A stretch of DNA of 64,000 bases, from positions 26,482 through 90,481 of the forward strand of contig BEXV01000513.1 in the NCBI GenBank assembly GCA_003118195.1. Reading direction: 5' to 3'. The notes below the pieces were generated by a model. The model was not told where the DNA came from and searched no databases. It saw nothing but the letters and a program-made list of their open reading frames with translations. Below, in pieces: positions 27,901 to 37,156 of the stretch. The DNA is from Hemicentrotus pulcherrimus (Eukaryota; Echinodermata; Echinoidea; Camarodonta; Strongylocentrotidae). Each line of letters opens with the position of its first letter. Position 1 is the first letter of the stretch. Both the position numbers and the translations under genes were made by a program.

Positions 27901-28558
27901 AAATCTTTAAACTTAAATACACAAATAACATCGACCTGCCCGACACCAGGTCGACAATATTAAACGTACGGTAATACATTACTCGCAATACTTTTTATTC
28001 TCTTGTCAATTATCGGTCGATTTTGAGTCGGTCTTGCGATGTGATTGGGGGTAAACTGATTTAGTCAGACCAACCAAACCATCTTCATATCGACAGATTC
28101 TTGGCCAATAAGGGCTGGTCAAACATCACCGATAAAATGAACAAAAAGGAAATATTTGACTAAAGATACACACTACTACGCTTTGTGTACGTTTTGTACC
28201 CTCTTGTAGTAGGTCAGATTTAGCAGGCACCTTTAATTGAAGATTTTGTTATCGTTATGGTGATGTCTGACCAGAACATTAGGGATTATATTTATTTTGT
28301 TCCCGCCTTTTACTTAATTTTATTTGATGTTTATTTATTACAATGAATCAACATGTTTCTTATCTTATAACTTTATAACTATGTTTGATAATCACATGGT
28401 ATATGCAGTAATAAACTTACCTGTCTAAGTGGACGAGAATTTGATCTTTTACCCCCCTTTGGGCAGTTGGAGATAAAACAGGCAAAGCTCCCCCCTATCC
28501 ATAGAGCCAGAACCAGTGACAAAAACAAACAGGTGACTATACTCTTGACGGACATCAT
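3796..28558 (-). CDS. Echinotocin (vasopressin/oxytocin-type) neuropeptide-neurophysin precursor, whole coding locus of 3 exons
   Basis: Coding exons 28558-28421, 6404-6197 and 3947-3796 join into a 165-residue secretory prepropeptide. Residues 1-26 are a signal peptide and 27-35 are CFISNCPKG, with the family's Cys1-Cys6 ring. Residues 36-38 are GKR: the Gly donates the C-terminal amide and Lys-Arg is the convertase site. Residues 39-124 are neurophysin with all 14 cysteines, and 125-165 form a C-terminal extension. The nonapeptide is the echinotocin described from sea urchins, a myoactive neuropeptide acting through vasopressin/oxytocin-type GPCRs. Both introns begin GT and end AG, have good consensus sites on the minus strand, and keep the frame (phases 0 and 1). 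Length and domain order match the family. No frameshift or in-frame stop is present, so the gene looks intact. The strand is fixed by signal peptide, splice sites and exon order together. Confidence 0.96.
3957..4505. repeat. 550-bp polypurine (plus) / polypyrimidine (minus) tract
   Basis: Nearly uninterrupted GA-rich sequence on the plus strand with only scattered T and C, not a clean short-period microsatellite. On the gene's sense strand it is CT-rich and ends about 10 bases above the exon 3 acceptor. Long open frames on both strands here are low-complexity artefacts. Confidence 0.9.
5717..6080. repeat. Tandem duplication, two copies of about 180 bp
   Basis: Copies 5717-5894 and 5895-6080 begin gccctaccgat and end aggataaagagata. 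They share the internal block gggatgttaacaagcatgtc. Differences are scattered substitutions plus small insertions. The duplication lies 115 bases below exon 2, inside intron 2. Confidence 0.92.
6197..6404 (-). CDS. Echinotocin precursor exon 2: neurophysin core
   Basis: 208 bases, encoding 69 codons plus one base. It opens with CLECGPGGVGRC, the family's C-x2-C-GPGG-x-GRC signature, continues GPGICCG and ends GVCCNS. This gives 12 of the 14 neurophysin cysteines (residues 47, 50, 58, 64, 65, 71, 81, 91, 98, 106, 112 and 113 of the precursor). Neurophysin binds the hormone non-covalently and guides it into the regulated secretory pathway. The acceptor is a pyrimidine run ending CTTTTCAG just above 6404 and the donor is GTAAGTAT (6196-6189), leaving phase 1. 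The borders match vertebrate exon B, which starts at the same Cys and ends two residues after the CC pair. On the plus strand the region is antisense with no coding meaning. Confidence 0.96.
6546..6566. repeat. (CA)n microsatellite
   Basis: About ten CA units, continued by an interrupted CA-rich stretch to 6575. On the sense strand it is a TG run about 140 bases before the exon 2 acceptor. Confidence 0.9.
13775..14627. other. Assembly gap (853 N)
   Basis: Unknown sequence inside intron 1, followed immediately by a run of 11 C and then about 10 A. Nothing can be said about its contents. The long apparent open frames across it are artefacts of N. Confidence 0.99.
14993..15209. repeat. Imperfect direct duplication of about 80 bp
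   Basis: 14993-15067 and 15126-15209 share gttgataaaa, attgaatggagctctt, the block around cactgg, and a final catcgtattcgg/catcatattcgg. They are separated by 58 bases. Confidence 0.75.
16780..16896 (+). mobile_element. LINE/SINE-type 3' tail fragment
   Basis: Contains ggcgccttgaggc, then tgtgcgcattagaaatctgc and an ATT/ATC-rich end. This is the layout of 3' ends of echinoderm non-LTR elements (GCGCCTTGAG ... GCGCATTA-AAT ... ATTATT). No coding part is preserved nearby. This is a recognition by pattern only. Confidence 0.4.
17275..17420. repeat. Diverged dispersed repeat, copy A (partner near 47.1 kb)
   Basis: Shares with 47095-47225, in the same order, gaccgaaca, attac/attact, ccccc...aatagcc, ggtcg, ggagttg and cggcggta (here ggcggta). 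This is an old pair of copies of one unknown interspersed element. Confidence 0.5.
17632..17799. mobile_element. Palindromic MITE with 3-bp GTA target duplication
   Basis: 168 bp, almost completely self-complementary. Ends are GGCCCGTATTCACAA and TTGTGAATTCGGGCC. The interior is made of repeated AGGTTTGT/ACAAACCT words on both strands. GTA flanks both sides (17629-17631 and 17800-17802). A second copy lies at 52920-53062. A 3-bp target duplication is typical of PIF/Harbinger-type MITEs, but the superfamily is inference. Confidence 0.82.
22452..22730 (-). mobile_element. tRNA-derived SINE
   Basis: Minus-strand head at 22730-22656 has a Pol III box A (TGGCTCAGCCAG, 22719-22708) and box B (GGTTCGAACCC, 22675-22665). 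The unrelated body includes gaaacgtcgatctggcgctg, and the 3' end is an ATTATT-rich tail (22470-22452). The head lacks a clean cloverleaf and is followed by a body rather than a T-run, so it is a SINE, not a tRNA gene. It lies in intron 1 in the sense orientation. Confidence 0.85.
22940..23430. promoter_or_regulatory. Less AT-rich, non-repetitive patch in intron 1: candidate cis-regulatory module
   Basis: About 490 bp with visibly higher GC than its surroundings and no open frame of interest. It lacks repeat signatures and contains CpG-bearing words such as gggcgcgcg and cacgtgcgccgcc. Such islands in large introns are often conserved regulatory modules, but nothing here proves function. Confidence 0.2.
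25348..25366. other. Assembly gap (19 N) after a poly-G run
   Basis: Fourteen G directly precede the N run. The apparent minus-strand frame through it has no meaning. Confidence 0.99.
27639..27670. repeat. (TC)n microsatellite
   Basis: A pure TC run followed by a T-rich stretch, within intron 1. Confidence 0.9.
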
Positions 28559-28590
28559 AGCGATCGTCTCCAAGATGATCTTCTCTTCCC
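28421..28590 (-). CDS. Echinotocin precursor exon 1: 5' leader, signal peptide, hormone, GKR, start of neurophysin
   Basis: Coding part is 28558-28421 (46 codons). I chose the ATG at 28558, the first of two adjacent Met codons. It has G at -3 and gives a short N-region (MMSVKS), a hydrophobic core and a cleavage site ending S-F-A directly before the hormone Cys. The peptide CFISNCPKG is followed by GKR and SNSRPLRQ. The last three residues, L-R-Q, match the LRQ that ends neurophysin's first segment in vertebrates. The donor after the CAG codon is a perfect GTAAGT (28420-28415, phase 0). The frame stays open upstream to 28672. However, a pyrimidine-rich stretch ending TAG at 28591-28593 looks like a 3' splice site, so the upstream reading frame is probably not translated and a separate 5'UTR exon is expected at higher coordinates. 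The 5' exon boundary is inference; the coding part is certain. Confidence 0.96.
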
Positions 28591-28960
28591 CTACGGAGAA
28601 TGAAGAAAACAAAACGAAAATAACTTTTATTTTAGAGTGGAAAAGAAAAGAAAGCGAAATAGGAAGACACAAGAACAGAAAAACAACGAAGTTATTGTTT
28701 AAGTTGTCTTTGTTTCAAGCGATATAAGAATAAGGACCACTTTGCGCAGGCAATCACAGAAAATGATATTTATCAAAATTTTATATCTTACTTCGGATTA
28801 ATACCGTAAGATCCCTTTGAGGAGAATACACAGGGCAACTGAATGTCTACGCCTCTATCTCTCCTACCGATTCTTCCTCCCTACCTTGTCTTGCAATGTC
28901 TGGATACGCCCCTACGAGAAGGGTAGCAAGATCATAAAAGAGCAATTTAAAGACTGGATG
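28591..28960 (-). promoter_or_regulatory. Region expected to hold the 5'UTR exon or promoter of the echinotocin gene
   Basis: Directly upstream of exon 1. A 3' splice site-like pyrimidine stretch (28626-28591) argues for an upstream non-coding exon. A possible donor, AA|GTAAGA, sits at 28791-28786 on the minus strand, preceded by less AT-rich sequence up to about 28960. This would give a leader intron of about 200 bases. No convincing TATA box is visible, so the start site is unknown. Confidence 0.22.
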
Positions 28961-29800
28961 CAGAATTCCAACTCACTTGTACATAATTTGACTAACGAGA
29001 TTGATTGATATTTATTGAAGCGTAGTAAATTGAAAATCACATTTTTTTTTCTTCTGAGAAATTGCACGATTTGTTCGCAAAATAACGAGTCAATTAAACT
29101 TTGCAAAATGCAAGATGATAAAGAGAACCCCTAAAGAGCAAGGCCCATTTTGCTAAACGTTGTGAACAAATGAAAGGTATTACTTTGAAAATATTATTAT
29201 TGTAATACGTATTTTCTGGTGGATAGTTAACTAAAGGCAGTAGCTTGGTTTTTATACCTCATTAAACTTAGAGAGTACTGAACAAATGAAATAAGTTTAC
29301 ACCATTTTGAAAACGCAGCTAAATAATAAATAAGCGTTTCGAGGGGAAGTTCCCTTTTTATTGGCAATTATGCAAAACAAATTGACTATTGGTATTTTCG
29401 TTTTTAGTCAATACCATTAGTATGATCTTCCTTTCTATTAAAATGATTATTATTATCATTATTAATACTTTTATTATTATCATTATTATTTTTTATACTA
29501 TTAGTATCATTATCATAGTCATCATCATAACCCCCGTCAACATCATCATTAATATCATCATTAACATCATCACGATCAACATAATCGTCGTTATCATCTT
29601 TTATCATCACCTTCATAATTTATTATTGGTATCATCATCATTGAAACCAAGTTTCTGACATATTATTTCATTATCCAGGGTGAAGTTGAAAAGTCTTGGT
29701 GACATTTCAACTTTGGGGAATTAAAATTACATTATCTATGTGGTGCACAAAATAACAAATGCTATCTAACGCTGATGTGAAACAAGTCTTTTTTATATGT
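28961..29800. repeat. Upstream flank with an imperfect ATT/ATC simple-sequence region (about 29440-29640)
   Basis: The first part shows nothing recognisable. From about 29440 the plus strand is dominated by ATT, ATC and TCA trinucleotides. This creates spurious poly-Ile/poly-Asp open frames on the two strands. Confidence 0.8.
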
Positions 29801-29806
29801 AGAGGT

Positions 29807-30095
29807 GTCGTGGTCGAGTGGATACTTCACCGGACTGTGGATCCAAAGGTCCGCGGTTCGAATCCCGCCGCGGCACTAATGTCCTTTGGCAAGACATCGA
29901 CCTACATTTGCCACATTCAACCCAAGTGATGTAAATGGGTACCTGGCAGGAATAAATTTCTTGAAATGCTACAGCGCCGTAAAGACAGCCATGCTAAAAC
30001 CAGGGTAATGATCGGGAGCGCTGGAAGTGTAAAGTCTGACAGATATGAGCGCTACACAAGAACCCAATATTAATAGTAGTATTATTATCATTATA
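29807..30095 (+). mobile_element. tRNA-derived SINE (family 2, plus-strand copy)
   Basis: The tRNA-like head at 29807-29876 has box A TGGTCGAGTGG (29811-29821) and box B GGTTCGAATCC (29855-29865), and ends in CGCGGCA. The body includes tttggcaagacatcgacc and gggtacctggcaggaa. The end is gagcgctacac followed by an ATT-rich tail. The acceptor stem still pairs, but the T- and anticodon stems do not, so it is not a working tRNA. A reverse-strand copy lies at 45551-45845. Confidence 0.88.
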
Positions 30096-33000
30096 CCTGC
30101 TCTGAAGCAAATCGTTAAAGACTATGAAGTGTTCTTTAGCTTTGATCAAATTGTTTTGCTATTCATCATTTACTTTATTGTATATTGTAGGTGTGGGCTT
30201 GCATGAGTGTGTGCATGTATTTGTGTGCGCGCGTTTGTGTGGGTTGGTGTTTGTGTATGTATGCCTATCTGTGTGTATGCTTGAAGGGGCTCGAATGCCT
30301 ATTTCGCTGTAGAACACAGTCTGTAGAAGAAAATAAGTAAAATATGCATAAATTATGATGATAACGAACTTGGTCGTAATTGGTCATCTCGATTTCGCGC
30401 GAATGAGATGGAAGGCGACAACCAATCGATTCGCGACACGTAGCCTTAACATGTACAATTTTGTTGAACTTTAGAAGGTGTCAAAAAGGCAAGGTTACCA
30501 TTCGAAAGACCTTCGTAATTGTGGAGTCAAACGTGCACGGAGACACTTGGTTACGTTGTAAGCACAAGATTTAACTATCTTGAATAGAAGTAGATGCCAT
30601 GTGTACAGACTATATATTGCTCTTTCCGTGACACATAAACAAGTTTAATATTGCGAAAACTTTCTATTTCAGTTAATTTCATTTCCATTTTGATAAAAAA
30701 AAATTTATTGGAAGGAATTTTAAGACAACTATTGTGCGCCGCACGTATATTGATTAAGTCATTTGCATCCATCGCGATGTCAAGCCTCGTTTACTCGGAA
30801 AATAGACGTATCCTATCATGTAAACATTATGACATTATGATAGAGTACGTGCCTTTTTTGCGAATGTGCTTGCTCTTGTAACATAACCTTGGCCAAAGCC
30901 TTGGCAAATGCAAACACGTTTCATATCGTACAAAGTAGGTTTAATCGGATGAACGACACAGCCAAACCTATATCGGTCTGGACAAAGTGTTATAAACAAC
31001 ATAATTGAGCGTATGAGGATGCGTATAAACATCTGTTTTTAAACCTATAACCCTATTGCAACAAGCAAAACAAAATTGACAAAAGCAAGCTGAAAAGCGA
31101 ACTTTCCTCCAATATCATCCGTTGAATTTGTACCTATAAAAATATATCCTTAACATACGATAGTGCCTTCTTTCATTAATTATACTTAAACCGATTTTGA
31201 TTATGCTTATAAAAAGAGATCTCGAGGCATGAACACTTACCGTTATTGAAATCGAGCCCTTTCCATGTTCATTTTATAATATGACATTGATGTAAAGTCA
31301 CAACATTTAGCAGCCAATTCATTAGGCAAAAAATTGCTTCGGTTATTATGAATATTTCATTTAAAAGTAAGATTAGTTTTCCTGTTTAAAGTTTATGGGT
31401 GTTTTTTCTTTAAAACTGATTATAATGACAATTGTTAGTCAAGCAAACATCCACATCTACAATTACATAGAGTGAACCAAGTCTATTGCATTGATTTGTA
31501 GAAGTTTTGCTACTGGTTTTCAAAGTTCCTTTTGGGAAAACAGGCCCTGGTCTTTAGAAAACAATGAAATTTCATTTGATTTGAATTGATTTACTTTTTT
31601 TTTTATATATATCACAACAAATTATGACCAATAGCATAAGTTATATTGAAGGAAAAAACGTTTAGAAGAACATATACATACAGGTTAGATGTAGACAAAG
31701 ACACAAGAAACCAGAGAGAAAATCAATTACTCAAATAGCGATAACCGAATTAAACAAATACCAAAGGGGACATCCCTGCCGCCTTCGCCTATCGTCAGAC
31801 GAAGTTAAGGTGTCCTCGTGTACATCTGTAAGCGGTATATAAAATCACTCCTGAATCAAACAAAGCCTAAGGTGGTTAATTTTCAAGGATGTAGGTGGAA
31901 TGGCATAAAATTAAGTTTTCATGTCATTTATGAAATCAAGGATTTCGTCACGTAACTTTGACGCGCTACGCAGATAGGCTAAGACCCGATGATAGGCTAT
32001 TGAAATCAATGGCAAAGAAAAGAAAAAGAAAGTGTAGCATTTGGAATAAAGAGGAATTTCGCTTTAATACAAATAAAATGTCATTTGCTATATCAAGACT
32101 TGAATAGAAAAATGTTAAAGTGAGCTACTCGGCCAAGTTACATGATAAGCTGTTGGAAACAAAAAGGGTGAACAAATAAACGTAAGGATGTTAACATATC
32201 AAAAAATCCGAAGAAAAATTCGAGCACGAATGTATGTATGTTGATTGGAGGAGCGGTTTGAGCTATCAAGATATTTTGCATGTATTTTGTAGTGTAATGC
32301 GTCCATAATTTGAATAAACGGAGCAAGGTAAATAATTGATATATCCATTTCACCATTGTGGTATCGAACTGTATATTGCACTGAAAGACAAACCTACTTT
32401 TTTACATGTAACATACGAATGGGGTTAGATTCGAGTGGAGGTAATGTCATAGGCTCGTTGTGAAAAATCAATTTCAATCAGCCACACGGCAACCGTGGGA
32501 AAAGGAATGCTTTTTATAAAATGCCGACAGTCAAGAATTCCCCATTTTCATTATCAAGTCGACAGAGAGAGAAAAAGACAGAGAGAGAGAGAGAGAGAGA
32601 GAGAAAGATGGAGTGACGAAATGAGAGGGAAAGAGAGGAGGAGAAGAGGATGGAAGAGAAATAGATCCAGAGATAACCTAGTTTCACATTGGACGTGATT
32701 CACGGCAATAGAGTCAAATGTCGTTCATTTATCACTATTCATTAGGACTTCAACCCTATTGGTCCTACCTATTCACTTTGATGCTTTGAAGTCGAAATTG
32801 ATTTCGGGGGGTCATAGCAGACAGCAATTCGGGAAGACAGATTAGTGGTCGATTAAATACGTAAAAAAAGATGTTACTAAAAAAAGATTCGCAATATTGG
32901 TGAAGGCTGCCTCTCGTTAAGATAATCGTTTTGATCATCCGAACCGGCTTTCTTCAAATAGATGGAAGTTTCTTTATTTATCTTAAATACACTTTCCAAG

Positions 33001-34079
33001 GAAAATGTACATCGTAGATGGAATCGGTAAACAAAATGCCAAATAGATTTATTTGATGGTTTGCTGGCTGCAAATGGCGAGTGATCAATTCTTTTTTCAA
33101 GGTCAAAATATATTGCAAATAGAAGCAGCTTTGATTTCACTATGCTTTCTTACCTATTTGGTTTCAAAGTTCTCAATGTCATTCAGAAAGACGTAACCAA
33201 TGAGCTTTATGCCTGCATTGTTTGATATTGATTTATGACTATTATGGGTAGATGAGAATAAAGAATCATCAATACATTTGTTATCTTTATGGAAGTAAGA
33301 ATGTAGCTGAAAAGAGCTGGAGCTCAAAGAAATAAACGCACCAGGCGGCGTGTGATGAGGTACAGCAAACTGAGTTTCCCATTCCCTTCTTAGAACAGTA
33401 TATACGTTCTAAAAATATTTTAAAAAGGGAAAAGAATTACATTACCTTTGCATTTAATCACAAATTATACTCAGTCCCCTTGCGAAGTACCTACAATATT
33501 CAACCTCGTGGCATTCTGCCGATACTCAGAACCCATGACCTTTTTGTTAGTTGTTTTTCTTTTGCGTAATAATCATGTCGCATTGAGTTTATAACACTAA
33601 CACACGCATTTGAGGAGGTATGATAGCCATGCTTGTCGCACATTATCTTTTTAATTGCGTCATTTTCTGCTTTAATTCAGCATATTATGCAAGTAATTAA
33701 TGTCTGCGCCAGTAACCCAACACAATTTTTGCACTATTAATTTGCATTCACATTTTTTTTTTCGATGTCGCCTTCAGATAACGACTCAAAGACTGCACGA
33801 ATCGCTGACGCAGTCTTAAGTCAATAAAATGGCGCTTCGTTAGCAACGAGCATAAGATGAACAAGTCAGTTGAAAAGGATCAGGAAAATGTTGATATAAA
33901 TAGAAGTAGCTGTCATTAATTGTGATATAAAAACAGAATGATTATCTCACTGTTTAGGTGCTCACTTGAGCCGAAAGGAATGAATCAATTACGCTGAAAC
34001 TGTGTATTGCGCATCACTTTATTTTTAAGGCAGGTATAGGAACGGTGGGTGAGGGAGAGAAATGTGGGGAAAATGTGAT

Positions 34080-34110
<31 letters not shown>

Positions 34111-37080
34111 AAAAAATACAAATAGAGATAGAGATAAGAAGATGTGTAGAAGGAGCGATGATAGATGTATAATAATGATAAATAAATAGATAAATACATA
34201 CATGGATGAATAAATAAAAAGGCATATATATAATTATATAGATATATTCTACAGTAAATAGAACTGGTAGATATATTTGGGGGTGAAGATAAAATTTTAA
34301 AAAGATAGCAAAAGAGAGAGAGAGATGGGGGAGGGTAGAGAGAGGGGGTCTGTTCGTGCAATTTGACATGGGTTACCTATTGAAAAAAAGAAATATTGAC
34401 AGTGCGAGAAGGAGTTGAAGAAAGAGACAAGGACAAATAGGAATGCATAGATGCAGACATAGACAGAATGAGAAATAGGAAGACTAAAAACAGAAAGCGA
34501 GAGATGGATAGAGCGAAGATGAATGAAGATGAGGGCTATTATCGATTCGTATTGCGCCTATCATTGTTCATGTTCATGACTTGGTCAAGGTCATATTATT
34601 ATGAAGGACTATTAAAGTGCGTAAAGCCCTACGTCCTGTGGGATAACTGGTCTATTCGCTATTCCAAAGTCCATAGCTACAGGCTGCATCATCCGTCTGG
34701 CGTCTTCAGTCAATGGTAATCTTATAAAGGGAAAAAGAAAGGTCGTCTGAAAAAGAAGAAAATAGGGAATTGACAAGGTAAAACCTCAGAAGACAACCTC
34801 AAAGCGGCTTCTTGGTTTCCAACCGCTTTCCAAATACCCAAACACCAAACGTCAAAGCCAAAGAGTCGGTTAATAACAAAGCTAGATGAGTGACAGAGAA
34901 ACATCAAGGGCGGTTGAATCAAACGGATTTCAGATGCCCGTAGGAATCGATCCCCTGAGAATGTAGACTGGACAGGAGGAAATCGTTGCTGAACAACCAC
35001 GAATGAATGAAATGCTATTAATGTCATGAACACTGTGGCATTAAGAGGTATACTTATCAACAGCTTTCGAAATTATCAGCTATTTTTCAAAAACAAGCTA
35101 TATCATCACCCCATGTGACTACTGGCATGGTTTATTTAATTCAAATGTCATCGCTCATTATCTTTTACCCAAGTCAGAAAGAATTGCTGCTAAAATAGAT
35201 TCCAAGGAACAGTGTCGTCATCGTGTCAGACGAGATTGAAACAACACCCAGTGACTGGGGTAGGTTATGCATTTGTGATAAGGATTTGGTCAGGGGTTCC
35301 AAATGAAAAGTTAATATACTAGTATAGCATTCAGGTTTGAAGGGGGAACAAATCTTATGTTACACAGAAACGAAATTTCAAAGCATTTTAAACGAATAAT
35401 GATGGTGATGATGTTGGCAATGCATTCACCCCGTCAATAACATGATACTGATTTTATGTTCCTATTTCTATTTTCCTTGGAGCATATAAACAAATTATTG
35501 GTTAAAACAGTAAATATTTTGATTCAAATTAAACGGATACCTTTTAATTAATATAATTATCTAGTTTCAATTGCAGTCAGAGTTTATTAAGAAATGAAGG
35601 TTATTTAGCATTGAAGAAAAGAGATCTAAAATAAATACTAAAGGAACCCCAAAAAAGGTTTTAAAAAAAGACAGAACTCATGAACTGCAGCTTCGAAGTT
35701 TGACCGCCAAGCAAATTAAACGACGGACAGTGTCTCGCGACCACGCCATGAGCAGTGAAGTAGTTCAAGCGAGATTGCTTTCTAAATATTTGGGAATTGG
35801 TTCGTCAAGATGCAACAAGTGTGAAATGCGCCCAATATTAGACTGCGTTTATACAACGTTATATTTTCCTGACTCAAACTACGAACTTCAATTGCAGATA
35901 AGGAAAAAAGAAAACATGCTCTCAAACTAAATCAGTAAATAGGGTGCCAGCTTGCCAGACATTTATCTATTTCCTCTTCTAAATATGTAGTTTCTTACTG
36001 GAACACAACATTTTTTACCAGAGCGTGCAATCTTACATTACCTCTTGTATACGCGACAAACCAAATCTATAAATTCTCAATCTCACATTGCTCCAACATA
36101 AAATATATAAATATGATGGATGATTTTATACCAATGTATGAATCCATCATTTTATCTAATAATGATGTTACACAAGATTTTATTTATTAAAGAAAATCGC
36201 ACATTTTGCAAATAATTAGTTAAGAAGTATAAGTTTGTCCATGTTGGGTACAATATAAAATAAAGCAAATCCCAATTGGAAATGTTGTTCTCTCTAATAG
36301 TAAAATCACGATTTCATTTAGTGTAAATGACAATACTCTACTTAAAAGTTCTTTATCCGATAAATTATTACGTTCCCCATGATTAAGTAGGGCTAACCAA
36401 GCTATGTAGGCCTAAAGTTAAACTTTGTATGAACACACACTAAGATGAGTATTAAGGTGAATGACTTCATGGCTCCTCGATTAGACCCGACGCAGTGGTT
36501 GAACGGAAAGCGTGTCAAATCTTAAAATTCGTTTTTAGCGCGGGCTTAATTTCACCTCCCTTAAACCGAGCTGAAAATCATTCTGTACGGGGCAAGCATA
36601 TTTGCACCTGTCAAATTAAGAAAGGGATTTTATTCCACTCGAACCTCATATGGAGTTTTAGATCACATCTAGAGGTCATTGTACTATGGTAAGGTCCACT
36701 CACTAAAAAAAGATCGTAGGTTATATTTCACAACTTACTTAAAAAATTAGCCACTGTTAAAACATTTCTATAATACACTCAAAACAGTAATTGAATTGTG
36801 TGTGTTTGACATCCCTACGTCTACGTTAACATGAATATTAACCGTTTTTCTATCCGTTTTCAGTATTTGCTGAATGTAGTAAACGAAAATTATATCGATA
36901 AATTATCAAGAAGGATCACTCTTTAGATGTCATTTACTTTTTATAGCTCTATTCATTGCAAGATTTGATTTTAATGTGAATTTAATTGATTTGAGCTATT
37001 CAACATACCAAACATCAAAATACAATAATGGAGGTATATTGACTGCTATGACAGGCATAGCTGTTTTTCTATTTCTATAG
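30096..37080. other. Upstream intergenic stretch, no gene recognised
   Basis: AT-rich. Contains a degenerate TG-rich run (about 30190-30290), a GA microsatellite at 32575-32602, a (GA)n run at 34079-34106 within a purine-rich stretch to 34350, and another GA-rich piece to about 34520. Open frames of up to about 110 residues here are either low-complexity or lack any family motif and splice context. Confidence 0.6.
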
Positions 37081-37156
37081 GCTCAAGAGGAGGTTACATC
37101 TTGCTAAGACCCGGAAGCGCGCCGCGGCGCTTCCTCGAGAGACAGTCTAGAAACAG
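37081..37156 (+). CDS. Possible internal exon of an unidentified plus-strand gene
   Basis: 76 bases between a pyrimidine-rich acceptor (ctgtttttctatttctatag, ending 37080) and a donor (CAG|GTATGC, 37157). One frame is open throughout (phase 1 in, phase 2 out) and reads SRGGYILLRPGSAP then RRFLERQSRN. The other two frames have stops. GC content jumps sharply over exactly this interval, helped by an 8-bp hairpin (ggaagcgc ... gcgcttcc). I do not recognise the peptide and see no linked exon nearby, so chance splice motifs around a GC-rich hairpin remain a real alternative. Confidence 0.25.

Larger units (their letters stand above)
6405..28420 (-). other. Intron 1 of the echinotocin gene (about 22.0 kb)
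   Basis: Bounded by GTAAGT (28420) and CAG (6405). It is AT-rich with no recognisable coding exon on either strand. Recognisable content: a CA microsatellite at 6546-6566, an 853-base gap, an 80-bp duplication (14993-15209), a LINE-type tail (16780-16896), a diverged repeat (17275-17420), a palindromic MITE (17632-17799), a tRNA-derived SINE (22452-22730), a small gap (25348-25366) and a CT microsatellite (27639-27670). Less AT-rich patches lie at about 7800-8310, 18100-18540 and 22940-23430. Unlisted stretches show nothing I can name. Confidence 0.9.

Noticed and set aside
28559..28672. N-terminal extension of the echinotocin frame to a Met at 28672
   Set aside because: It would bury the signal peptide 38 residues inside the protein and crosses a good 3' splice site at 28591. 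The ATG at 28558 gives the standard architecture.
29389..29658. Ile-rich and Asp/Asn-rich frames on the two strands
   Set aside because: Simple ATT/ATC sequence.
29807..29876. tRNA gene (box A and box B present)
   Set aside because: T- and anticodon stems are broken, there is no T-run terminator, and it is fused to a body shared with 45551-45845. It is a SINE head.
31235..31280. Strong donor AACG|GTAAGT with a TTATAAAA box just upstream on the minus strand, as an alternative first exon and promoter
   Set aside because: The TATA-to-donor distance would leave an exon of only a few bases, and nothing links it to exon 1; not supportable.
34722..35060. 112-residue minus-strand frame
   Set aside because: No domain, no codon or splice support, and a GA-rich end; judged to be chance.
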